Shown here piece by piece: positions 47,422 to 55,127 of a stretch of DNA of 55,127 bases. A program made the translations under genes and the position numbers. The stretch's first letter is position 1. Every line of letters starts with the position of its first letter. Source of the DNA: Opitutaceae bacterium (GTDB taxonomy: Bacteria; Verrucomicrobiota; Verrucomicrobiia; Opitutales; Coraliomargaritaceae); assembly GCA_009886465.1 (NCBI GenBank), contig QXZH01000039.1:1-55127 (forward strand), written 5' to 3'. The notes beneath the pieces are model-generated. The model did no database searches. It was not told where the DNA came from and worked only from the letters and a program-made list of their open reading frames with translations.

Positions 47422-49323
47422 CTAATCCTCATCGCGCAAACCAGACATCAGCGCTGAAGTCTCACGCTGTATGCCTTGTCGGCAGAGGCGACTGACGGGA
47501 TAAATGTCCTGAGCGGCTAAATAGGCTGCCAGCGAACCAGCGTGGTGACCGTCTTCTGCTTGTCGCACAGCGCGGTCAATTTGGAGCACGAAATCCGATA
47601 CGCGTGGTGCTAACTCAGCGCGGGCTTGATTCATCGGGCCATCGCTTGGGTCGACCTTAGCAGCCTCAACTAATAGCTCCCATGCGGCATAAGCTTCACC
47701 CTGTTTGACGAGTTCCTTGCTTTGGTTCACTAAAAGATCGATCCGTGCGACTTGCTCAACCACCTTCATCAGAAGTGGGCGGCGCTGTGTATCATCAGCC
47801 AGCGCGAAGCCTAAATCCATACGGCGTTCATAAATACCACGACGATCCATGCGCTTGTAAAGGTCATCAAAAATCTGCACGCCTTGCGATCCAGCCGTAG
47901 CAAGCTTGGTCGTCTCTTGCTGAAACTCTCGGATCGCGGGGTTGGACGGCCAGATTTCAATCGCGGTCTGCAGTTCAGAACGAGACTTATCGATATCGCC
48001 GAGGTTACGATACTGCGAAGCGGCAAAGACGGCCATATCGCTCATACTCTTGGCTGTTTCGACAGCGGAGAGCACACGGTTTTTGGGGAAATCTTCTGCT
48101 AGTTTATAAATTTCATCGGCAAGTTCGGAAACACCAATATAGTCTTTCGATTCAGCGAGTTCCCCTGCTTCAATTAAGCCGCGGTTGAGTTCAAGTAAGT
48201 GGCGGCGTTGATTGGCCGGAATCTTGTTCAACTCAGTAAGATATTCACCAAGGAAGAAGACTTCCTGCAAACGCTCAAGCGCAATAAGCTTACGGTTCTC
48301 TTCGTAGGCGGCGTTGACTGCATCAACGCCCTTATTGACATCGTTGATCGCTTCGCGGGCGATGAAGGTCATACTGTCGACGGTGAAGGCGAGATCGCTA
48401 CCCGGGAGGAATTCTTGAAGTTGATCTTTGCCCACTTCAAGTGACTGGTGAGAGCCCTTAAAAATCGACTGGTAAAACCCTGCGAGGACTAGCGCGTGCT
48501 CAAAGCGTCGCTGGAGCATAAAACTTACTATCTGACTCTGGAACTGAAGCTTCGCTTGCAGACCAGTCATGGCAGATTGGGTTTCTAGCGCGATAATGCG
48601 TGCTTCGGTCTCGGCGAGGTCGAGCATACGAAAGGCTGCCTCAGAGGTAATGGACTCGATGCCATCGGAAACAGCTTCTCCCTCGTCTCCCTGGCGATTG
48701 CTACTTTCACGAAGACGTTTATCGCGAATATTTTTTAACGACATCGCACGATTGGCGACGACTTCCTGTTGAAATTGACGAACTTGAGAGAGCTCACGCT
48801 GCGTCATGGTGACTCCGCGACTCTCTTTGCGAATACGCCAGGCATTGAAGACTTGATTGGCTACAATGGTGCTGTTGCCGCCATCAAGATCGAAACGGGA
48901 GGCGCGGAAGAGTAGTTCCCAAGTATCAAGAATTGCATCATCGCTATTATTGTTAGAGACAGAAAGCCGATCAATAATATCAGCCATCAGTTGCGCGTAT
49001 TGCGCCTCTTCTTCAGTAGGTGAGGCGAGCAGGAAGCGCTCGAAACGAGAGCGGAAAGCACGTTGTTCGGAGAGGTTGAAACTCTTGCCCTTCCACTCGA
49101 AGCTACCGTTCTCAAAGTCCATCGAGTCGCTGCTAGGATCGAAGACGCGGTTGGCCATTTCGAGAAAGGTGTTACTCTCGAACATGCCGCCAGCGGGGGC
49201 TGAAGCGCTGGCCTGAGCAGGTTGTGGCATGGGAGTTCCGCCGCTGCTCAGAACGCCTTGTGCCGAAGCAATAGAGGCGAGAGTCACGAGGCAAAGATTA
49301 ATACTTTTGTAGTGCTTCCACAT
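47422..49323 (-). CDS. exported helical-repeat protein of unknown function
   Basis: The 633-residue protein has a signal peptide ([23 protein letters not shown]). A long, mostly alpha-helical body follows, rich in Glu, Arg, Ala and Leu, without Cys motifs or recognisable catalytic residues. Segments around 390-480 look TPR-like ([33 protein letters not shown]), as does [20 protein letters not shown] near 560. I chose the ATG at 49323 because it gives a clean signal peptide and lies 9 nt after AAGGAGG, the best Shine-Dalgarno in the window. It overlaps the preceding lipoprotein gene by 26 bp, so the two are translationally coupled in the ABC transporter operon. Confidence 0.75.
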   Translation of the reverse strand: MWKHYKSINLCLVTLASIASAQGVLSSGGTPMPQPAQASASAPAGGMFESNTFLEMANRVFDPSSDSMDFENGSFEWKGKSFNLSEQRAFRSRFERFLLASPTEEEAQYAQLMADIIDRLSVSNNNSDDAILDTWELLFRASRFDLDGGNSTIVANQVFNAWRIRKESRGVTMTQRELSQVRQFQQEVVANRAMSLKNIRDKRLRESSNRQGDEGEAVSDGIESITSEAAFRMLDLAETEARIIALETQSAMTGLQAKLQFQSQIVSFMLQRRFEHALVLAGFYQSIFKGSHQSLEVGKDQLQEFLPGSDLAFTVDSMTFIAREAINDVNKGVDAVNAAYEENRKLIALERLQEVFFLGEYLTELNKIPANQRRHLLELNRGLIEAGELAESKDYIGVSELADEIYKLAEDFPKNRVLSAVETAKSMSDMAVFAASQYRNLGDIDKSRSELQTAIEIWPSNPAIREFQQETTKLATAGSQGVQIFDDLYKRMDRRGIYERRMDLGFALADDTQRRPLLMKVVEQVARIDLLVNQSKELVKQGEAYAAWELLVEAAKVDPSDGPMNQARAELAPRVSDFVLQIDRAVRQAEDGHHAGSLAAYLAAQDIYPVSRLCRQGIQRETSALMSGLRDED

Positions 49324-49732
49324 AAATGAGCCCTCCTTTTTCAATGATAGCCTGCAACTCATAGCGCTGCCCGACGTGTAAATTATCCCCAGCAGATTCT
49401 GCTACGAAAACAGGTAAGCGGGCGTCACTACCCTCAACAACAACTGCAAGGACGCGGCCTAGACCTTTTTCCCATTTAAGCTGCTCGTTAATCTGCACTC
49501 GGAGCATATAACGGTTCCCAAGGAAGTCGCCGGGCTTTTGCAGGTAAGTATCGACTGGTAGCACTTCGAGATCGGAACTTTTGCGGTCGCCACAAGCAGT
49601 GAAGAAAAACATTCCTCCGAGTAAACTTAACAGGAAGGCGTAGCTAGCGAGTTTGCCTTGCGCCCGACATTCCTTTTGGCTTCGACTGGCCTGAGCAATC
49701 TCAGACACTTGGCGTGATGGAAAAAGAGACAT
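49298..49732 (-). CDS. small exported protein with lipobox-like segment
   Basis: The protein has 144 residues from the ATG at 49732 (148 from 49744). A basic stretch of about 28 residues precedes the hydrophobic segment [19 protein letters not shown], which ends in a lipobox-like TAC. The long n-region is unusual for a lipoprotein. The mature part ([25 protein letters not shown], then [19 protein letters not shown]) is beta-rich with an OB-fold-like look. I do not know its role. It lies 42 nt after the ABC transporter gene and overlaps the helical-repeat gene. Confidence 0.65.
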   Translation of the reverse strand: MSLFPSRQVSEIAQASRSQKECRAQGKLASYAFLLSLLGGMFFFTACGDRKSSDLEVLPVDTYLQKPGDFLGNRYMLRVQINEQLKWEKGLGRVLAVVVEGSDARLPVFVAESAGDNLHVGQRYELQAIIEKGGLIYVEALQKY

Positions 49733-49774
49733 AAAGGATGGCATCGCTGTGGATTGTGAAAAGTTGCACTAGAG

Positions 49775-51430
49775 TTAATCCCAGCGTTTTTGCTGGCAAC
49801 CCCAAAAGACCATGGCTGCACCGAAGAGAAAATGAAACAGGAGTACAACAGCGGCCAATTCAGGCGTAGGGACCCACTCATTGGAATCGACTCGATAGGC
49901 ATCGTAGAGGCGTGTATCACGCATTGATCCGAAATACCCGCCCCAGCCCCAGTAGGCATTTATAAATGGGCGGCAGATCCAGACCAAGACTTCAGGCAAG
50001 GCTAACACGATTCCCGAAAGTGGTAACTGAAAGCCAACTAAATAGACCGAGAGAAGCGAAGCTTTATCAGCCGATTTGAAGATAGCCGAAAAGCCAAGAC
50101 AGACTGCAGTCATTGAGACACAGCTCAACACGAGGATGCACGCTTGGGGTAAGGATGCTCCAGGAAACTCACAGATATATTTCACAAAGCCCATCATCCA
50201 AATACCCTGCACCACTGCAATGAGTGAAGCGAAGATAAGCTTGCTCGACGCGTAGGATACTGCGTTGAGGCCAGCGAAGCGCTCTTTTTCAAAGATTTGA
50301 CGCTCAGTTGCGATCTCGCGTGCTCCGTTGTTACTTCCCATCAGGGTAAGCAAAATTACCTGGAAGAGTATCAAGCCAGTGACCAACGAAGCCATTTCCA
50401 AAGCATCGACTCGGTAACGAATACCCGCCTCAATCTGCTCGACTGCCCCGCTGCCTGACTCCAAAGCAAGTCCGCGTAGCTGCGGGATGCCGTCCCAAGC
50501 AAAGATCGTCACCAACAAGGGAAAGCCGATGGTGATTCCTAGCGTCAGTAGCCAGTAACCGCGGTCGCGTTTGAAGAGAAGTATGCGGCGTTTAAACAGC
50601 GTCCAAGTCTGTGCCAGTGGACCAGGCGGGGGTGGCGAAACCACTGCAGCAAGCTCCCTTTTTGGGCCGTCTTCCGACGACTCTGCCGTCCAGCGTTCGC
50701 GCCAGTGCTCGACCGGATGTTCATTAAGTTGGTCATAAAGGTGCAGTGCGTCGGAGATGCCAAAGTGAGCATTCATCGTATCGAGCGCCCCTTGGAAGAC
50801 AACCACGCCTTGATAGACAACCGTGATCCAGTCGAACTCATCCAGCTTCGCTAAATTATGGATGATGCAAATGAAAGTTTTCTCCCGCTCATCACGTAAG
50901 CGCTGGAGAACCTCTATAATCTGATCCTCCGAACGTGGGTCGAGCCCGCTAGTCACTTCATCGCAGACCAAGGTCTGAGGGTCACCAACGAGTTCGAGGC
51001 CTAGCCCGAGACGACGCAGTTGCCCGCCGCTGAGCTCGGAGACACGTTTATCTCGGTGCTCCGCCAGACCGATACGATGCAGGATTTCGTCCAGTCGCTC
51101 CACCTTGACTCTCCGCTCACGAACGCAGAGATCAAGCGCATAGACGAGGGCCTCTTTGACCGAGAGCCGCTCATGCGCGATGCTGAACTGGGGCGCGAAA
51201 GAGAGTTTTCCTTGCAGGTCAAGGCTCTGGGTCACGGCTTCACCCGCGTAGCTGACCTGCCCATCGCTTGGTAAAATACCTAGCATCGCTTTAACCAGAG
51301 TCGTCTTGCCACAACCCGATGGCCCGATCACGGCATTGAGCCCTTTCGGCATGAATCGCGCCGTCGCTCGGTCGAGAATACGCACGCCCGAAGGCTGAAT
51401 GACGACAGATAGATTCTTACATGCTAACAT
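49775..51430 (-). CDS. ABC transporter, fused ATPase and ABC-2-type permease
   Basis: The 551-residue protein has an N-terminal ABC ATPase: Walker [14 protein letters not shown] near 36-44, signature [15 protein letters not shown], Walker [17 protein letters not shown], and H-loop [12 protein letters not shown] linker follows, then a C-terminal permease with about six helices ([40 protein letters not shown], and others). This half-size layout with the ATPase first is that of the ABCG-like/ABC-2 group, which works as a dimer and exports lipids, drugs or polymers. The substrate is unknown. It heads a three-gene operon with two exported proteins. Confidence 0.88.
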   Translation of the reverse strand: MLACKNLSVVIQPSGVRILDRATARFMPKGLNAVIGPSGCGKTTLVKAMLGILPSDGQVSYAGEAVTQSLDLQGKLSFAPQFSIAHERLSVKEALVYALDLCVRERRVKVERLDEILHRIGLAEHRDKRVSELSGGQLRRLGLGLELVGDPQTLVCDEVTSGLDPRSEDQIIEVLQRLRDEREKTFICIIHNLAKLDEFDWITVVYQGVVVFQGALDTMNAHFGISDALHLYDQLNEHPVEHWRERWTAESSEDGPKRELAAVVSPPPPGPLAQTWTLFKRRILLFKRDRGYWLLTLGITIGFPLLVTIFAWDGIPQLRGLALESGSGAVEQIEAGIRYRVDALEMASLVTGLILFQVILLTLMGSNNGAREIATERQIFEKERFAGLNAVSYASSKLIFASLIAVVQGIWMMGFVKYICEFPGASLPQACILVLSCVSMTAVCLGFSAIFKSADKASLLSVYLVGFQLPLSGIVLALPEVLVWICRPFINAYWGWGGYFGSMRDTRLYDAYRVDSNEWVPTPELAAVVLLFHFLFGAAMVFWGCQQKRWD

Positions 51431-51483
51431 TGTTGAAGCAAATTACATTTGCGCACGAGAGATAAGCCAACATTTTAATCATT

Positions 51484-52125
51484 ATGACATCTTTACGAAA
51501 ATTTCTTACCGCCCTACTACTTATAGTGTTTAGTTGTCAGCTATCCGCCGTCTCTGTGACAACGCGCGGTGTGCGTAACCAAGCCATCTACGGGATCGAA
51601 TTTCCCGAAGAGTCCTGCACCTACTACGGAAGCGAAGCTGGCGTGCAGTCCATCTCGGCACAAGAGTATATCACAGCCAACTTCCGAGTAATCGAGCTCA
51701 ATATTGTCACCCAAGGTCCCGCCCTACTCCGCATTTACTATAGCCGCCCGCTTCGTCCAGGTGAACTACAGCAAGCCATGAGCGACGGTGCCGGCGCAAT
51801 GGGCATCCCCGGAGGCAACTCCATCATTCAACGTCCACTCCCACCGCAAGTGCAAGCCATAGCCAATCGCGCAGCCGGCGTGAGTGAAGCCGTCACAGGC
51901 ACTGCAGTGATGAAAGAATACCCCATCGCCACCCACGCACATACCATAGAATTCCGCATTGGCAGCCGCGACGAGCTCCTCGAACTTTACCAAGAACTCA
52001 AAAAACACTGGCTAAAAGAACCCGCATTTTTTGAAGGCGGCCAAATCGTTAGCGAAGACGAGTCCACCGACAAAGAGATGAAGCCACGTAGCCTCGGCGG
52101 CACACTATTTAAAGTGGAGGAATAA
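51484..52125 (+). CDS. secreted hypothetical protein
   Basis: A 213-residue protein with a signal peptide (MTSLRKFLTALLLIVFSCQLSAV). The body has a beta-rich first half (TTRGVRNQAIYGIEF, FRVIELNIVTQGPALLRIYYSRPL) and a Gly/Pro-rich middle (GAGAMGIPGGN). The second half is mixed (HAHTIEFRIGSRDELLELYQELKKHW). I do not recognise a family. It diverges from the ABC transporter operon with 53 bp between them and converges with the spermidine-synthase-like gene, so the intergenic DNA at 51431-51483 must hold both promoters. Confidence 0.6.
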   Translation: MTSLRKFLTALLLIVFSCQLSAVSVTTRGVRNQAIYGIEFPEESCTYYGSEAGVQSISAQEYITANFRVIELNIVTQGPALLRIYYSRPLRPGELQQAMSDGAGAMGIPGGNSIIQRPLPPQVQAIANRAAGVSEAVTGTAVMKEYPIATHAHTIEFRIGSRDELLELYQELKKHWLKEPAFFEGGQIVSEDESTDKEMKPRSLGGTLFKVEE

Positions 52126-52147
52126 TACTGAAACTCCTAGTATGCTC

Positions 52148-52819
52148 TTACTTATCCGCCACGTAAATCACGTAGGCGGCACGCTTAGAGCCAGCATGGA
52201 CTTTAGCCCTAATGTGCCCCACTCGGAATCCGACTGTTTCCATACGCACCTTAAAGTGGGGGTCTTCGCCCGCCGACCAGAAGCCCGCGCGGCCGCCAGG
52301 CTTGAGTAGCTTACGCACCGTGCGCAGGCCCTTGTGTGAATACAGTGAGGTATTTGAGGCCTTGACCATTCCCGTCGGCCCGTTGTCCACATCAAGGATC
52401 ACAGCATCATAGCTCTGTGCATCGCCTTGCTTAATTCTTTCGACAGCATCAGCTTCAATCACCTTGACCCGTGGGTCATCAAGCAAAGCGCCGTTTAAAT
52501 CCTTCAAAAACTCACGATTCCATTCCACCACCTTTGGCACTAACTCGACCACATCGACCTGCGCATCCGCACTCAATCCCTCCAAGACCGTTCGCAAAGT
52601 AAAGCCTAGACCAAGTCCACCGATCATGACGCGTGGCCTCGGTTCCTTTCTGACGAGTTCAATCCCTAACTTACCTAATAAAAGCTCTGAAGCCGACGCC
52701 TTCGAGTGCATCAACTCTTGCCCCTGGAAGCTAATGGAATAAGCACCATCATGCTTGTATAGAGACATGTGGTCACCGTCGGGAGTCGTGGATTCAGCAA
52801 GTAGAATACGTGGTTTCAT
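52148..52819 (-). CDS. spermidine-synthase-like methyltransferase-fold protein
   Basis: A 223-residue Rossmann-fold protein. MIGGLGLGFTLRTVL is the SAM/dcSAM-binding glycine loop, DVVELVPKVVEWNREF binds the ribose, and VILDVDNGPTGMV is where spermidine synthase has its catalytic Asp. LLKPGGRAGFWSAGEDPHF follows. The N-terminal beta domain of true spermidine synthases is reduced (DGAYSISFQGQELMHSKASASE). It may be a polyamine enzyme or an unrelated methyltransferase; the family contains many uncharacterised members. It lies between the secreted unknown and uvrA, divergent from the latter. Confidence 0.8.
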   Translation of the reverse strand: MKPRILLAESTTPDGDHMSLYKHDGAYSISFQGQELMHSKASASELLLGKLGIELVRKEPRPRVMIGGLGLGFTLRTVLEGLSADAQVDVVELVPKVVEWNREFLKDLNGALLDDPRVKVIEADAVERIKQGDAQSYDAVILDVDNGPTGMVKASNTSLYSHKGLRTVRKLLKPGGRAGFWSAGEDPHFKVRMETVGFRVGHIRAKVHAGSKRAAYVIYVADK

Positions 52820-52959
52820 GGGCAGAGAGGGTTCTGTAAATCAAGAACTGGCAACTGTAAACATAAGGGCAACAAGTCGCGCTCCTACAAAATAAATCAC
52901 AAAATAAATGCCCCCATGATTCGACCTCCAGCATTCCCTGATCTATATCCCTCCTAAAC

Positions 52960-55127
52960 ATGCCCTCGAAAAAAGAATACATACACCTTCGCGGCGTTCG
53001 CCAAAATAACCTCAAGGGCTTCGACCTCGACCTGCCCATTGGCGAACTCACCGTCGTGACAGGCCTTAGTGGTGCAGGTAAATCCTCACTGGTATTCGAG
53101 ACACTTCATGCTGAAGGTCAGCGCCGCTATGTTGAAACCTTCTCGCCCTATACCCGCCAGTTTATGGATCTACTCGACCGCCCAAAGGTTGACAGCGTGG
53201 AAAACATCCGTCCCTCCATCGCGATTCAGCAGTCCAATACAGTCAAAACCTCTCGCTCCACCGTGGGCACCATCACCGAACTGGCCGATTACTTTAAGGT
53301 TTGGTTCGCCAATGCTGCCACCCTCTATGACCCAGCATCTGGCGCAGCCATCACCGACGACAGCCCGCAATCGGCATGGAGGAAACTCACCAAAGATTAC
53401 AAAGGGCAACCGGCTTACGTCGCCTTTCCCATCACAAAGCCTGAAAATTTAAGCTGGGAAGAAATCTTGAAGTCACTCAGTGGCCAGGGCTACACCCGCG
53501 TCTTATTACCTAAGGGTAAAGGTGGGGGTGAATACAAGATGATGCGTATTGATGAGCTGGCATCCGCTGACTCCTCACTCCTCGCAAATCACTCCTCGCT
53601 CCTCACAGTGCAGGATCGCATCGCGAGCTTGAACGAAAAGTCTCGATCCCGATTCATCGAAGCCGCGCAACAAGCCTTCCATTTTGGCAAAGGTCGTATT
53701 CAGATACTCGATACAAACACAAAGCCGGTCGCAGACTTTACTCACGGGCTTAGCTCGCCAATCACAGGCCAAACCTTCCGCGCTGCCGCTCCAGCGCTCT
53801 TCTCCTTTAACTCCCCCCTTGGCGCCTGCTCCGAATGTCGAGGCTTTGGGCGTGTCATTGAGATCGACGACCGCCTGGTCATACCCGACCACAGCCTTTC
53901 GGTCGACGAGGGCGCCATCCGCCCCCTCCAAGGCGAGGTCTACAGCGAAAGTCTTCGCGACCTCCAAAGAGCCGCCAAAAAGCATAAGGTCCGCACCAAC
54001 ATCTCATGGTCGAAGCTCAAGAAAAAAGAGCTTCAATTCATCATGGAGGGCGAACCGAAATATAAAGAAAACTGTGGCCAATGGTATGGCGTTCGTCGCT
54101 TCTTCGATTGGCTCAATCGCAATCTCTACAAAATGCACGTTCGCGTTTTTCTCTCGAAATTCCGCAGCTACACCCTATGCCCCGATTGCGAAGGCGCTCG
54201 CCTTAAATCAGATTCTCTCAACTGGAAATGGCAAGGGCACACGCTGCCCGTGCTGTACCAAAAAAGCGTGAGCGACTTAATAGAACTCCTGACTCCTCAC
54301 GCAAAACTCAACAGTTCTAAAAAAAGCCAGCTAGATACAGATACGGCCTTAAATGGTATTTTGACTAGGTTGACATTTTTGAGAGATGTCGGCCTCGGCT
54401 ACCTAACGCTCGACCGCAGTTCTCGCAGCCTCTCTGGTGGCGAGACCATGCGGGTAAACCTCACCTCCTGCCTAGGTTCCTCACTCGTCGATACGCTCTT
54501 CGTCCTCGACGAACCATCCGTCGGTCTGCACCCGCGAGACATGGATCGCCTCATTTCCATCCTCCACCGACTGACCAGCTTGGGTAACACCGTTGTCGTG
54601 GTCGAGCACGATGAAGCCATTATGCGCGAAGCCGACAATCTCATCGAGATTGGTCCCCGTCCCGGCAGAGGTGGCGGCGAGCTAAGCTTTAGCGGTACTT
54701 ACAAACGCATTCTAAAATCCAATACTCACACCGGACGCTACCTCTCTGGTCGCGAAACCATCGACGCACCCGATAGTCGCCGAGTCACCAATAAGGCCCC
54801 CCTGCTCTCAATCTACAATGCGAGCAAGCACAACCTCAATGATCTTACTGTTCACATCCCACAACAACGCTTTGTCTGCCTGAGTGGGGTTTCCGGCTCT
54901 GGTAAAAGCACGCTACTCAACAACGTAATCTACCAAAACCTACTGGCGCAAAAAGGCCTCATCGTCGAAGAGCCCGCTTCAATCAAAGACATTGAGTCCA
55001 CTCTCCCGCTCTCTGATGTCGTCCTAATTGACCAAAGCCCCGTCAGCAAAACTCCCCGCTCTAACCCTGCTAGCTACAGCAAGGCTTGGGATGAGATTCG
55101 AAAGCTCTTCGCCAAGATTGAGACCGC
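52960..55127 (+). CDS. uvrA: UvrA excinuclease subunit, divergent long form, C-terminus outside window
   Basis: UvrA recognises damaged DNA in nucleotide excision repair. The frame is open from ATG 52960 to the window end (722 codons). The first Walker A is GLSGAGKSSLVFETL, followed by the UvrA-specific YVETFSPYTRQFMDLL. One zinc-site CxxC (CSECRGFG) is present; the pair usually about 20 residues before it is replaced. CPDCEGARL follows. The ABC signature is RSLSGGETMRVNLTSCLGSSL and Walker B is VLDEPSVGLHPRD. The second ABC unit begins with GVSGSGKSTLLNNV. Several motifs differ from usual UvrA, as in the long duplicated UvrA of Chlamydia. The last residue lies outside. Confidence 0.85.
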   Translation, partial: MPSKKEYIHLRGVRQNNLKGFDLDLPIGELTVVTGLSGAGKSSLVFETLHAEGQRRYVETFSPYTRQFMDLLDRPKVDSVENIRPSIAIQQSNTVKTSRSTVGTITELADYFKVWFANAATLYDPASGAAITDDSPQSAWRKLTKDYKGQPAYVAFPITKPENLSWEEILKSLSGQGYTRVLLPKGKGGGEYKMMRIDELASADSSLLANHSSLLTVQDRIASLNEKSRSRFIEAAQQAFHFGKGRIQILDTNTKPVADFTHGLSSPITGQTFRAAAPALFSFNSPLGACSECRGFGRVIEIDDRLVIPDHSLSVDEGAIRPLQGEVYSESLRDLQRAAKKHKVRTNISWSKLKKKELQFIMEGEPKYKENCGQWYGVRRFFDWLNRNLYKMHVRVFLSKFRSYTLCPDCEGARLKSDSLNWKWQGHTLPVLYQKSVSDLIELLTPHAKLNSSKKSQLDTDTALNGILTRLTFLRDVGLGYLTLDRSSRSLSGGETMRVNLTSCLGSSLVDTLFVLDEPSVGLHPRDMDRLISILHRLTSLGNTVVVVEHDEAIMREADNLIEIGPRPGRGGGELSFSGTYKRILKSNTHTGRYLSGRETIDAPDSRRVTNKAPLLSIYNASKHNLNDLTVHIPQQRFVCLSGVSGSGKSTLLNNVIYQNLLAQKGLIVEEPASIKDIESTLPLSDVVLIDQSPVSKTPRSNPASYSKAWDEIRKLFAKIET

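Overview
The window is a gene-dense stretch of a bacterial chromosome with moderate GC. The gene set and style point to the phylum Verrucomicrobiota, most likely the Opitutae/Puniceicoccales side (Coraliomargarita-like). This placement is inferred from protein character and was not tested by a search. Clues are a RpoD with a long Lys/Ala/Pro tail, a DnaG that has lost most of its zinc-finger ligands, a large divergent UvrA, scattered single genes for amino-acid pathways (hisH, trpA) and complex I (nuoA), and the near absence of Shine-Dalgarno sequences in front of most genes that lead a transcript.

Layout. 1-7.1 kb: a PEGA-domain lipoprotein (cut by the left edge), a DUF21/CBS membrane protein, and a minus-strand block of fabG-acpP-fabF-hisH-gltA with two intrinsic terminators inside it. 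6.3-21.1 kb: mostly plus-strand housekeeping genes, namely an rRNA pseudouridine synthase, nadK, a CCA-adding/poly(A)-polymerase-family enzyme, polA, a YccA/BI-1 membrane protein, a fatty-acid desaturase with a secreted YHYH protein, mutY, a small SET-domain protein, a GspE/PilB ATPase and a secreted TPR protein. 21.1-24.3 kb: rpsO and pnp, each preceded by a strongly structured leader and followed by a terminator. 25.5-33.6 kb: a heavy-metal efflux module (His-rich periplasmic protein, CzcC/CzcB/CzcA-type RND system, second His-rich protein, CDF exporter) ending beside tRNA-His. 33.7-40.7 kb: an NAD-dependent epimerase-like protein, hemF-hemE, trpA, an EIIA-diadenylate-cyclase-like fusion behind nuoA, and a DUF362 protein. 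40.8-47.4 kb: a TPR lipoprotein, dnaG, rpoD, a small lipoprotein and tatA. 47.4-55.1 kb: a minus-strand operon of a fused ABC transporter with two exported proteins, a secreted unknown, a spermidine-synthase-like protein, and the first two thirds or less of a long UvrA (cut by the right edge).

The most interesting points are these. (1) The ~115-nt leader of rpsO folds on paper into a GNRA-capped 11-bp hairpin followed by a closed multi-branch junction, with one strand able to pair in two ways: a candidate S15 autoregulatory RNA. (2) The metal-efflux module is bracketed by a 13-bp direct repeat that is the 3' end of tRNA-His, in the geometry of an island inserted at a tRNA gene. (3) A 28-nt inverted repeat made of hexamer units sits between rpsO and pnp, where enteric bacteria have an RNase III site. 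(4) A PTS-EIIA domain is fused to a diadenylate-cyclase-like domain. (5) DnaG has a degenerate zinc finger, and RpoD has a histone-H1-like tail.

All protein assignments come from motif and family recognition by eye. RNA folds were paired by hand without energy calculation.
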